The translations under genes were made by a program, and so were the position numbers. Under the pieces are notes generated by a model, which searched no databases, had not been told where the DNA came from, and worked only from the letters and a program-made list of their open reading frames with translations. A stretch of 64,000 nucleotides of DNA from VEQN01 sp036405975 (lineage in GTDB: Bacteria; Patescibacteriota; Minisyncoccia; Phycocordibacterales; CAIZLB01): positions 1-64,000 of the forward strand of contig DASWWM010000034.1 of NCBI GenBank assembly GCA_036405975.1, given 5' to 3'. Below are positions 1-6,700 of the stretch, in pieces (position 1 is the first letter of the stretch; every line of letters starts with the position of its first letter).

Positions 1-1
1 G

Positions 2-832
2 GAGAGGATAACGCAGGCCCTGATAGGGCTCCTGCTGGCGCTCGGCACGGTGGTCATCGTCAGCCAGCTCAACCCGCTCCTCCTCAGGAACGACCTGGCG
101 CTGGACGCGGAGATCGAGCTGACGAGCATCGAGGCGCCGGACGTGAGCCTGGGACTCGATGAGTTGCAAGTGGACAAGGATGAAGGATCAAACGGCATAG
201 GAGGGAATTCTTTCTATTCGAATCAAACACCAGGAGTAACCACGGCTGGGGTCAACAGGCTTGATCCTTCACAGATAAATAGCTCAAGGCTGGTGGATAG
301 CGGAGCGGCATATATAGATAGGGATGCGAGCCCAGGAGCATACAGGGTGCAAGAGAACCCAAACGGCCCTTATTTCTTTGGAGGAAAAGGTTATAAGTCA
401 GTCGGGACAGAACATCTAGGGAATGCAAGGAGCGATGTGGCCATGAGTACGGCAGACATGAAATCAGACGGCAGATGGGTAGGTGTTAAAACAAACAGTG
501 CAGGGGATCCGATAATAAATGCAGATGGAACGCTTATGGGTGTTCTTTCGTATGGAAATGGATCGATAAATGGAGACAGGACGGCATTCATCGCGATGTC
601 AAAAGAGCAATTGGCAAAAGCCAGAAGCATCAAACCAGGGTTCGGACTCGGAGGGATTGTCATTCTCGAAGCAAATGGATCAGCGATCCAAGCAATATAC
701 GCCGACAATGCCGGATCGCGCCCTGCAAGTAAGTATCCTAACGGACATGTCGAAGTGTCACCTGCCGCTGCAGCCGCATTAAAAATCAACCCGTCATCCC
801 CTTCAGGCAAGATCAGCGTGTATATTCCATAA
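2..832 (+). CDS. Partial pilin-like membrane segment fused to an extracellular domain
   Basis: The frame is open to the window edge, so the true start is missing. The first visible residues form a hydrophobic helix (ALIGLLLALGTVVIVSQLNP) of the kind seen at the end of VirB2/TrbC-like pilins of CPR bacteria. About 30 residues later comes a soluble domain of roughly 200 residues. Its end (YADNAGSRPASK, then GHVEVS, then an Ala-rich helix and a final strand) weakly resembles GH75 chitosanase-type folds with an Asp and a Glu facing each other. That link is inference only. Bases 1-170 are clearly richer in G/C at third positions than the rest of the gene. The gene ends 29 bases before the next one on the same strand. 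Likely role: a secreted or surface-anchored protein, possibly cell-wall active. Confidence 0.55.
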   Translation, partial: ERITQALIGLLLALGTVVIVSQLNPLLLRNDLALDAEIELTSIEAPDVSLGLDELQVDKDEGSNGIGGNSFYSNQTPGVTTAGVNRLDPSQINSSRLVDSGAAYIDRDASPGAYRVQENPNGPYFFGGKGYKSVGTEHLGNARSDVAMSTADMKSDGRWVGVKTNSAGDPIINADGTLMGVLSYGNGSINGDRTAFIAMSKEQLAKARSIKPGFGLGGIVILEANGSAIQAIYADNAGSRPASKYPNGHVEVSPAAAAALKINPSSPSGKISVYIP

Positions 833-861
833 TCAAATCTGTTATACTGTATTTCAAATAC

Positions 862-2268
862 ATGAACAGGAAAGTTGCTTTCATAATCATAGTCGTAACA
901 CTTAGCCTTCTGATCGGGGGCCTTATCGGTTTCTACTTCTATACGCTCAGAACGAATCCAGGAACTACCATCTTTGGACAAAACCCGGGCAGAAACTTCG
1001 CAAACTATGACCCAGCAAACCCGAATCAAGGCAATGCAACAACCTCCCCACAAGATCCAAGCATCATAGGCACAAGCACAGTTCCGACCGTAGTTCCGAA
1101 GCTCAGAAAGATCAGCGTGAGTCCCGTTGCAGGATTTAGCTTTGTAAATAAGGATATATTTGCAAGCTCGACAAGAAATATAGAGCCAGAAGATACCTCA
1201 AGGACAGGCGGCAGAGTCATCGCTCCGCAGACACCTCGAATCATCGGAACGGAGGAGAAGATACGGTATGTCGATAGGGCATACGGTCACGTCTTTGAGA
1301 CATCGACTTCCACTCTCGAAACAGTACGACTTTCAAATACAACCATTCCAAAGATCTATGAAGCAGCGTTTGTCGAGAAAGGCAATTCAATAATCTTCAG
1401 GAATCTCATCGGATCAACGGATGTTATCGGCACGCGATACGCATCGCTCGTAAAAGCAACAACGACAGATGAAGGGGACACCGAGATGATGACCGAACTG
1501 AAGGACCTGACAGCGAACCTGCTCCAGGTTGCCGTTTCACCGGCAAAGAACCAGCTCTTCTCTATTCAGAAAGAAGGTGTTACCGGATTCCTATCCACCC
1601 CAGATGGAGGAGCAATCCAGAACATCCTTGAAATCCCGTTCAGGGAATGGCTCGTACAATGGCCTGAAGCTAGAACCATCGTCCTCACGTCAAAACCTTC
1701 GGGATTCTTCCCGGGCTATGCATATGTCCTAAACCCCCAGAACAGATCAATGACTCGAATCCTGGGAGGAATCAACGGACTGACAACAAGCATGTCACCT
1801 GACGGAAACAAGCTTATATACAGCCGAAGCGATGCTGGCACATTCAGCCTTCTCTCCTTTGACAGGCGAACAGGCGAATCATTCGACCTCCAGACGAAGA
1901 CCCTTCCCGAGAAATGTGTATGGGCAAATACTGAAGCTGACACCATCTACTGCGCGGTTCCGGAAAATATCGCATTTAATACATACCCGGACGTTTGGTA
2001 TCAAGGCCGAATAACCTTCTCTGACAGCCTGTGGAAGCTTAATATCGCCACAAGAGAAGCTCGACTGATCTCAAGGCTTCAGGATGAGGCCAAAGAGATA
2101 GTCGATGTCCAGTCAATGAGGATAAGTGCAGATGACGGATATCTGCTCTTCGACAACAAAATCAACTTGAGCCTCTTCGGATACCAGCTCAAAGAGCCAG
2201 CAAGACCGGTATTCAACCCACTGGATGCAGTCGGAACATCAACAGCATCAAGCTCAGCAAACCAATAA
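862..2268 (+). CDS. Membrane-anchored protein with predicted beta-propeller ectodomain
   Basis: 468 residues. Residues about 5-27 are a single transmembrane anchor with a short cytoplasmic basic tip, followed by a Pro/Asn/Thr-rich linker to about residue 85. The rest is beta-rich with repeated short blades, for example SMSPDGNKLIYSR, FSLLSFDRRTGES and LWKLNIATREARLI, which read like TolB/WD40-type propeller strands. No catalytic motif is visible. A TATACT box lies 13 bases before the start. The gene ends just before a strong terminator shared with the convergent yidC. The function is unknown; an extracytoplasmic scaffold or sensor is plausible. The propeller call is inference from repeat spacing. 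Confidence 0.7.
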   Translation: MNRKVAFIIIVVTLSLLIGGLIGFYFYTLRTNPGTTIFGQNPGRNFANYDPANPNQGNATTSPQDPSIIGTSTVPTVVPKLRKISVSPVAGFSFVNKDIFASSTRNIEPEDTSRTGGRVIAPQTPRIIGTEEKIRYVDRAYGHVFETSTSTLETVRLSNTTIPKIYEAAFVEKGNSIIFRNLIGSTDVIGTRYASLVKATTTDEGDTEMMTELKDLTANLLQVAVSPAKNQLFSIQKEGVTGFLSTPDGGAIQNILEIPFREWLVQWPEARTIVLTSKPSGFFPGYAYVLNPQNRSMTRILGGINGLTTSMSPDGNKLIYSRSDAGTFSLLSFDRRTGESFDLQTKTLPEKCVWANTEADTIYCAVPENIAFNTYPDVWYQGRITFSDSLWKLNIATREARLISRLQDEAKEIVDVQSMRISADDGYLLFDNKINLSLFGYQLKEPARPVFNPLDAVGTSTASSSANQ

Positions 2269-2271
2269 AAG

Positions 2272-2305
2272 AAAAAGGCCGCCTCGGATCGAAGCGGCCT
2301 TTTTC
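2272..2305 (+). terminator. Bidirectional intrinsic terminator
   Basis: An 11-base stem (AAAAAGGCCGC with GCGGCCTTTTT) around the loop CTCGGATCGAA. It lies between convergent genes and has A and T runs on the two sides, so it can serve both strands. The loop belongs to a family shared with three other terminators in the window. Confidence 0.85.
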
Positions 2306-2334
2306 CTAAAACTACTGGCTGTTAAAACCCTATT

Positions 2335-3066
2335 TTAAAGGTCTTTCTTGAGAGTCTTCCTGAAGTAGAGTTCCTGTCCGATAGTAAAAAGACTTCCAGT
2401 GATCCAGTACAGGGCAACCGCGCCTGAGACAGTGAGACAGATGATAAACATGAAGACAGGCATGACATATCTCATCTGAACATTCATATTTCGAGCAAGT
2501 TCCTCAGCAAAATCTCTTTCATTCTGAGCCTTTTTATCCTTCTCCTTAGGCTTGTATGCAGGAACGGAGAGTCGGATCTGTACGAACTGAGCGATTCCAG
2601 CGAGAACACCGAGCACGATGCTAGTCTTCGTTATGTCGATAAGACCAAGAAACTGAGTATTGATCGATTCAGGAACGGCTACGAATGAGTAAAGGATGGA
2701 TGAATTTATCTCCGGGAAACCGCCTCTGAAAAAGATAAATGCAAGACCGAGGATAATAGGGATCTGAATAAGGAGCAGGAAGAAGCTGGCGAATGGATTA
2801 AGTTTGTGCTTTTTATAGAAATCCAGCGTCTTTCGAGCAAATTCCTCCCTATTTGAGCCATATTTCTTCTTAAGCTCGGCCAATTCTGGTTCCAAAGCCT
2901 TCATGATGATTTGAGTCTTCGTTGCCTGCTTTGAAAGAGGAAAGAGAATCAGCTTAACGATACAGGTGAGGGCAATCGTTGCAAGACCAAGGTCTCCTCC
3001 AGGGATGTAATCAAGGAGAATAACCAGACCGTTGTATAAAGGATTGTATATTAATGTATTAAACAT
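2335..3066 (-). CDS. yidC: Membrane protein insertase YidC/Oxa1 family
   Basis: 243 residues, the short form without the large periplasmic domain of proteobacterial YidC, like Gram-positive SpoIIIJ/YqjG. The order of hydrophobic helices fits the family: an N-terminal segment (LVILLDYIPGGDLGLATIAL), then the amphipathic coiled arm (ALEPELAELKKKYGSNREEF), then three to four membrane spans ending in VSGAVALYWITGSLFTIGQ. The family inserts membrane proteins with or without SecYEG. It lies 6 bases downstream of rnpA in the usual rpmH-rnpA-yidC order next to dnaA. Identification is firm from sequence and synteny. Confidence 0.93.
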   Translation of the reverse strand: MFNTLIYNPLYNGLVILLDYIPGGDLGLATIALTCIVKLILFPLSKQATKTQIIMKALEPELAELKKKYGSNREEFARKTLDFYKKHKLNPFASFFLLLIQIPIILGLAFIFFRGGFPEINSSILYSFVAVPESINTQFLGLIDITKTSIVLGVLAGIAQFVQIRLSVPAYKPKEKDKKAQNERDFAEELARNMNVQMRYVMPVFMFIICLTVSGAVALYWITGSLFTIGQELYFRKTLKKDL

Positions 3067-3072
3067 ATGCTT

Positions 3073-3408
3073 TTATCCAAGCATACCACTTTTCTCAAGA
3101 ATATTCCTCATATCCCGGGCCAGATCCAGATGATGGACAGACAAGATATTGTCATAAGCGGTAATAACCGCAAGTTTTGAATCGTTCCAAAGCAGGGCGG
3201 GAGAGGCTTTTTTTGCAGCAGTTACGGCTGCCCGAATCTTTCTCCGAGCCTTATTTCTCAAGACAGCAGTCTTGAAGATCTTCTTTGAGGCGAGGACTGC
3301 AATGTTTCGTGCCACTTTATCCTTATTTTCAGCCGTTTTAAGCAAAAAAGAGCTTGATTTAAAAGCTCTTCCTTGTGTGATTACGTTTGTAATATCTTTA
3401 TTCTTCAT
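3073..3408 (-). CDS. rnpA: Ribonuclease P protein component
   Basis: 111 residues, normal family length. The protein subunit of RNase P helps the catalytic RNA trim tRNA 5' leaders. The family's basic RNR signature is present as AVLRNKARRKIRAAV at about residues 50-64, preceded by a strand of the type NIAVLASKKIF. It sits between rpmH and yidC, as in most bacteria. The RNase P RNA itself is not in this window. Confidence 0.92.
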   Translation of the reverse strand: MKNKDITNVITQGRAFKSSSFLLKTAENKDKVARNIAVLASKKIFKTAVLRNKARRKIRAAVTAAKKASPALLWNDSKLAVITAYDNILSVHHLDLARDMRNILEKSGMLG

Positions 3409-3444
3409 GGTAAAGATATGCGAGACCTGAACGCGCTTTACAGC

Positions 3445-3603
3445 TTACTTAGCTAGCTGCTTTGACGCCTTTACGGTGAGCTGAGCTCGTCCTTTTCGTC
3501 GTCGGGCCGTTAGAGTTCGCCTGCCTCCATGAGTCTTGGATCGAACCAAGAAACCGTGAGTTTTTGCTCGCTTTCTCTTTTTAGGTTGGTATGTTACTGA
3601 CAT
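3445..3603 (-). CDS. rpmH: 50S ribosomal protein L34
   Basis: A 52-codon leftward gene read directly from the complement: it begins MSVTYQPKKRKRAKTHGF and ends ASKQLAK. It has the L34 hallmarks: TYQP at the N terminus, THGF, and GGRRTLTARRRKGRAQL near the end. It is slightly longer than the usual 44-46 residues because of a short C-terminal tail. It starts the rpmH-rnpA-yidC cluster, divergent from dnaA. Seven of its nine Arg codons are CGA. Its start codon is 7 bases from a consensus -10 box, so the transcript is probably leaderless. Confidence 0.93.
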   Translation of the reverse strand: MSVTYQPKKRKRAKTHGFLVRSKTHGGRRTLTARRRKGRAQLTVKASKQLAK

Positions 3604-3610
3604 GTCGGCA

Positions 3611-3639
3611 ATAGTACATTATATATCCGTATAATTCAA
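3611..3639 (-). promoter_or_regulatory. Promoter of rpmH operon
   Basis: On the minus strand TTGAAT (3634-3639) and TACTAT (3611-3616) are separated by 17 bases, with TG directly before the -10. The -10 ends 7 bases before the rpmH start codon, so the predicted transcription start falls at or next to the ATG. Confidence 0.75.
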
Positions 3640-3677
3640 GTTCTATTGTACTTGCCCTGGTATATAATGCTTGCATC

Positions 3678-5012
3678 ATGGATAGCAAAACTTTATGGGA
3701 TACAGTCTTGATACAGATTGAACTTGAAGTTTCTAAAGCTACCTATACTGCCTGGTTCAAGGATACATTCATCTCAAAGATCGATTCAGGCACCGTTTAC
3801 CTTGCCGTACCTAACACTTTCGTCAGGGAATGGCTTCAAAATAAGTTCCATAAGGTTATTTTGCAGAATCTTAGAAACTCACTCGAAGGCGTGAGGGCTG
3901 TCGAGTACATTATCGCCCAATCGAACAAGAAAAAGGAGGATTACGTTACAGAGATCCCGGCCCAGACAAAGGAATTGCCACTTAACGCCTTCCTTATTAA
4001 CCCCGAAGACAACCTGAACCCTCGATACACATTCGAAACGTTTGTGGTGGGGCCATTTAACGAGCTTGCATATGCGGCATCACAGGCCATTCTGAAGAAA
4101 CCTGTTGCATACAACCCGCTGTTCTTCCATGGAAATACTGGTTTGGGCAAAACTCACCTCATGCAGTCCATCGGAAACCATATAAAACAGCACCATAAAG
4201 ACAAACGGATTCATTATGTGACTTCCGAACGGTTTACCATCGACTATATCAACTCAGTACAGTCCAATAAAGTCCATAATTTCAAAGAAAAGTATCGAAA
4301 ATACGATGTTTTCATCATGGATGACATCCAATTCCTCTCAAATAAGGAGAAGACACAGGAAGAACTCTTCCATTTGTTCAACCATATGTACGATGCGAAT
4401 AAGCAGATCATCTTTTCTTCTGACCAGCACCCGAACTACCTCCAGAACCTGGAAGACCGCCTCAAATCACGCTTTATGGCCGGAATGATCATCGATATTT
4501 CGCCTTTGGACACAGAATCAAAGATCGCCATCCTTCAGACAAAGGCAAAGATGAACAATTTCAACCTTGAACCCGAGATCGCGTATTACATCGCCTCGGT
4601 GGTACATGGAAGTATCAGGGAACTTGAAGGAACGCTTAATGCCGTCATTTGCCAGGCACAGCTGAAAGGCAAAGACGTAACGCTTGCAGACGTTAAGCAA
4701 ATCACAAAGGATTCAACAAAGCCCCAGAAAAGCATCTCCGTTAAGGATGTCGTTAAAGCCGTTTCAGCCTTCTACAACATAGAAGAGGAGAGCATCTACA
4801 ATAAGACAAGGCGACAGGAAGTGGTTAAGCCGAGACAACTCACCATGTACATCCTTAGAGAGGATTACAATATCTCATTCCCATCTATTGGACAGAAACT
4901 AGGGAACAGAGACCATACGACAGTCATGCATTCTTGTGAAAAGATCAGAAACGAACTCAAGAACAACCCTGACCTGACTTCAGAATTGAACCAGATCCGA
5001 TCCCTTATCTAA
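3678..5012 (+). CDS. dnaA: Chromosomal replication initiator DnaA
   Basis: 444 residues. DnaA binds origin boxes, oligomerises with ATP and melts the origin. Visible domains: domain I at about 1-80 (WDTVLIQIELEVSKATYTAW); AAA+ domain III with Walker A GNTGLGKTHL near 152 and Walker B VFIMDDIQFL near 210; domain IV with the DnaA signature DHTTVMHS near 412. The linker domain II is short. A TATAAT box (3663-3668) ends 9 bases before the ATG with no Shine-Dalgarno in between, which points to a leaderless message. A DnaA-box cluster and dnaN follow, the classical arrangement. Confidence 0.97.
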   Translation: MDSKTLWDTVLIQIELEVSKATYTAWFKDTFISKIDSGTVYLAVPNTFVREWLQNKFHKVILQNLRNSLEGVRAVEYIIAQSNKKKEDYVTEIPAQTKELPLNAFLINPEDNLNPRYTFETFVVGPFNELAYAASQAILKKPVAYNPLFFHGNTGLGKTHLMQSIGNHIKQHHKDKRIHYVTSERFTIDYINSVQSNKVHNFKEKYRKYDVFIMDDIQFLSNKEKTQEELFHLFNHMYDANKQIIFSSDQHPNYLQNLEDRLKSRFMAGMIIDISPLDTESKIAILQTKAKMNNFNLEPEIAYYIASVVHGSIRELEGTLNAVICQAQLKGKDVTLADVKQITKDSTKPQKSISVKDVVKAVSAFYNIEEESIYNKTRRQEVVKPRQLTMYILREDYNISFPSIGQKLGNRDHTTVMHSCEKIRNELKNNPDLTSELNQIRSLI

Positions 5013-5322
5013 TAAGACGTCTTTTTGTGTCTTATACACAATGTTAATAACCCTGTGGATAACTAGTGAACACTGTGGAGAAAAACGTTGATAACTTGTG
5101 GGAATAAGCGTGGATTGCCACCACCCAACATGTGCAAAACTTGTCACTTATCCACAAAGCTCGAGTTATCCACTTTCCCCATCCCCGACAGTTCCCCAGT
5201 ATCCACAAAATTGAGTTGCGGAAGCAGCCTTTACCAGACAGGAGATTTGACACTTATACACATATCCACCGTGCTAATAATAGTAATAACTTTTTTATTA
5301 AAAATAAGATAAGATACAGGCT
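5013..5322 (+). other. Probable replication origin (oriC), DnaA-box cluster with AT-rich unwinding region
   Basis: A 310-base gene-free stretch between dnaA and dnaN. Perfect TTATNCACA boxes occur at 5032-5040, 5148-5156 and 5254-5262, plus one on the complement at 5054-5062. One-mismatch boxes occur at 5166-5174 and 5199-5207. The right end (about 5271-5316) is very AT-rich, with TAATAATAGTAATAAC and TTTTTTATTAAAAATAAG, and could be the unwinding element with DnaA-trio-like triplets. Short reading frames here look accidental. Confidence 0.88.
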
Positions 5323-6429
5323 ATGAAGATCGAGAGCCTTAAGGAAAAACTCTTAAACGGCATACAGAAAGCGGAGAAGGTCACTTCCAAGAACACCTCG
5401 CTCCCTGTCCTTAAATGCGTCCTATTGGAGGCGTCTAAAGGAAGTCTCATAGTTCGATCTACCAACCTGGATGTTGGCCTTGAGATCACTGTCCCGGTTA
5501 AGCTGGAGACTGAGGGTATCCTTGCTGTGCCTGGCGGCATTGCGGCGAGCGTCCTTGCCCAGCTGCCTTCAGACAAGTCCATCACTCTTGAGTCCAAAGA
5601 CGGCAGTCTTCTCATTTCCTCTGCAAAGAACAGCACTCTTATCAAGGCATTTCCGGCTGATGACTACCCGTCCATACCGAAAGTTGACGAAGATGCTGCT
5701 AAAAGCTTCAAAATTGCCTCAGGAGCGCTTGTTTCGGGTCTGAAGGCTGTTTGGTATAGCTCGGCAAATTCAAACATCAAGCCCGAGCTTTCAAGCGTTC
5801 GGATGTATCCCGTCGGAGACGAGCTTGTATTTGTTGCCACTGACGGTTTCCGGCTCGCAGAGAAAAGGGTTCCCGTGAAAGGCCTGCCTGAATTTACACA
5901 TGTCCTTATTCCTGTCCGAAATGCATCTGAGATCATAAGGATCTTTGACGGACTTGATGAAGAGATCGAAGTCTTGATTGATGACAACCAGATTGCCGTT
6001 AAGTCAGACCACATCTATCTCGTATCAAGGACTATCGAAGGCAATTTCCCTGACTATAAAGCGATCATTCCTAAGGAGTTTGCGACAGAGGCAGTTGTCC
6101 TTAAGCAGGATTTCGTAAATAGCCTTAAGGTCAGCACTATTTTCAGTGATGCATATTTCCATGTGAAGTTTCAGATCAAGCCGGGTGACAAGAAATTCGA
6201 GATGGTTACCAGGAACTCTGATATCGGGGAAAGCCTTACGGAGCTTCCGGCGGCACTTACTGGCCAGGATCTCGATATGAACTTCAATTACCGGTATATC
6301 AATGACTGTATCTCCGTCCTTTCAACTGACAGCATGACTTTTGCTTTCGGGGGAGCGAACCGGCCCCTCGTCATAAAGCCTGTAAGTGACGCATCTTTCC
6401 TGTACTTGGTGATGCCGATGAATAAGTAA
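5323..6429 (+). CDS. dnaN: DNA polymerase III sliding clamp, beta subunit
   Basis: 368 residues, normal length. It forms the ring that tethers the replicative polymerase to DNA. The three clamp folds are seen in order: it begins MKIESLKEKLLNGIQKAEKV with TSKNTSLPVLKCVLLEA, the middle has DGFRLAEKRVPV, and the C-terminal strand ends FLYLVMPMNK, matching the LPM-type clamp terminus. It follows oriC, and the DciA-like gene follows after 4 bases. Confidence 0.96.
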   Translation: MKIESLKEKLLNGIQKAEKVTSKNTSLPVLKCVLLEASKGSLIVRSTNLDVGLEITVPVKLETEGILAVPGGIAASVLAQLPSDKSITLESKDGSLLISSAKNSTLIKAFPADDYPSIPKVDEDAAKSFKIASGALVSGLKAVWYSSANSNIKPELSSVRMYPVGDELVFVATDGFRLAEKRVPVKGLPEFTHVLIPVRNASEIIRIFDGLDEEIEVLIDDNQIAVKSDHIYLVSRTIEGNFPDYKAIIPKEFATEAVVLKQDFVNSLKVSTIFSDAYFHVKFQIKPGDKKFEMVTRNSDIGESLTELPAALTGQDLDMNFNYRYINDCISVLSTDSMTFAFGGANRPLVIKPVSDASFLYLVMPMNK

Positions 6430-6433
6430 AAAA

Positions 6434-6694
6434 ATGCAGAACCTGGCCGAACTGTTGGCGCGGTTTCAGCGGATCGAGAACCCTGCCGAAATAAAGAAGA
6501 AGATAACAACAGTTGTCGAAGGCGTCGTGTCATTCAAGATCGCTGAGGGGTCTGTTAAGGTCAGCGAAGGGAAAGTGTATATTAAGGCTCATCCTGTACA
6601 AAAAAACCTCATCTTCGTTAAGAAGGATGAGGTTTTATCTGCGATCAATTCAAATTTTCCCAGCCAGAGGGTCGATTCGGTTGTTTTTCTCTAA
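6434..6694 (+). CDS. Small DciA-like (DUF721) protein
   Basis: 86 residues. It begins after a 4-base gap from dnaN, so the two are probably co-transcribed. The C-terminal half (GSVKVSEGKVYIKAHPVQKN, then a charged helix and VLSAINSNFPSQRVDSVVFL) has the strand-helix-strand pattern of the KH-like DUF721/DciA core, where a short strand is followed by a helix and a final strand ending in a dIrF-like motif. In many bacteria DciA loads the replicative helicase, and its gene often lies near dnaA-dnaN. Family assignment is inference from pattern and position. The N-terminal helix is short and there is no extension. Confidence 0.55.
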   Translation: MQNLAELLARFQRIENPAEIKKKITTVVEGVVSFKIAEGSVKVSEGKVYIKAHPVQKNLIFVKKDEVLSAINSNFPSQRVDSVVFL

Positions 6695-6700
6695 CCCTTT

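Noticed and set aside
391..1053. Long leftward frame of 220 codons opposite the first two genes
   Set aside because: It spans the junction of two plus-strand genes, has no recognisable motif and reflects their codon bias.
5044..5326. Short frames within the origin region
   Set aside because: They consist of translated DnaA boxes and AT-rich DNA.
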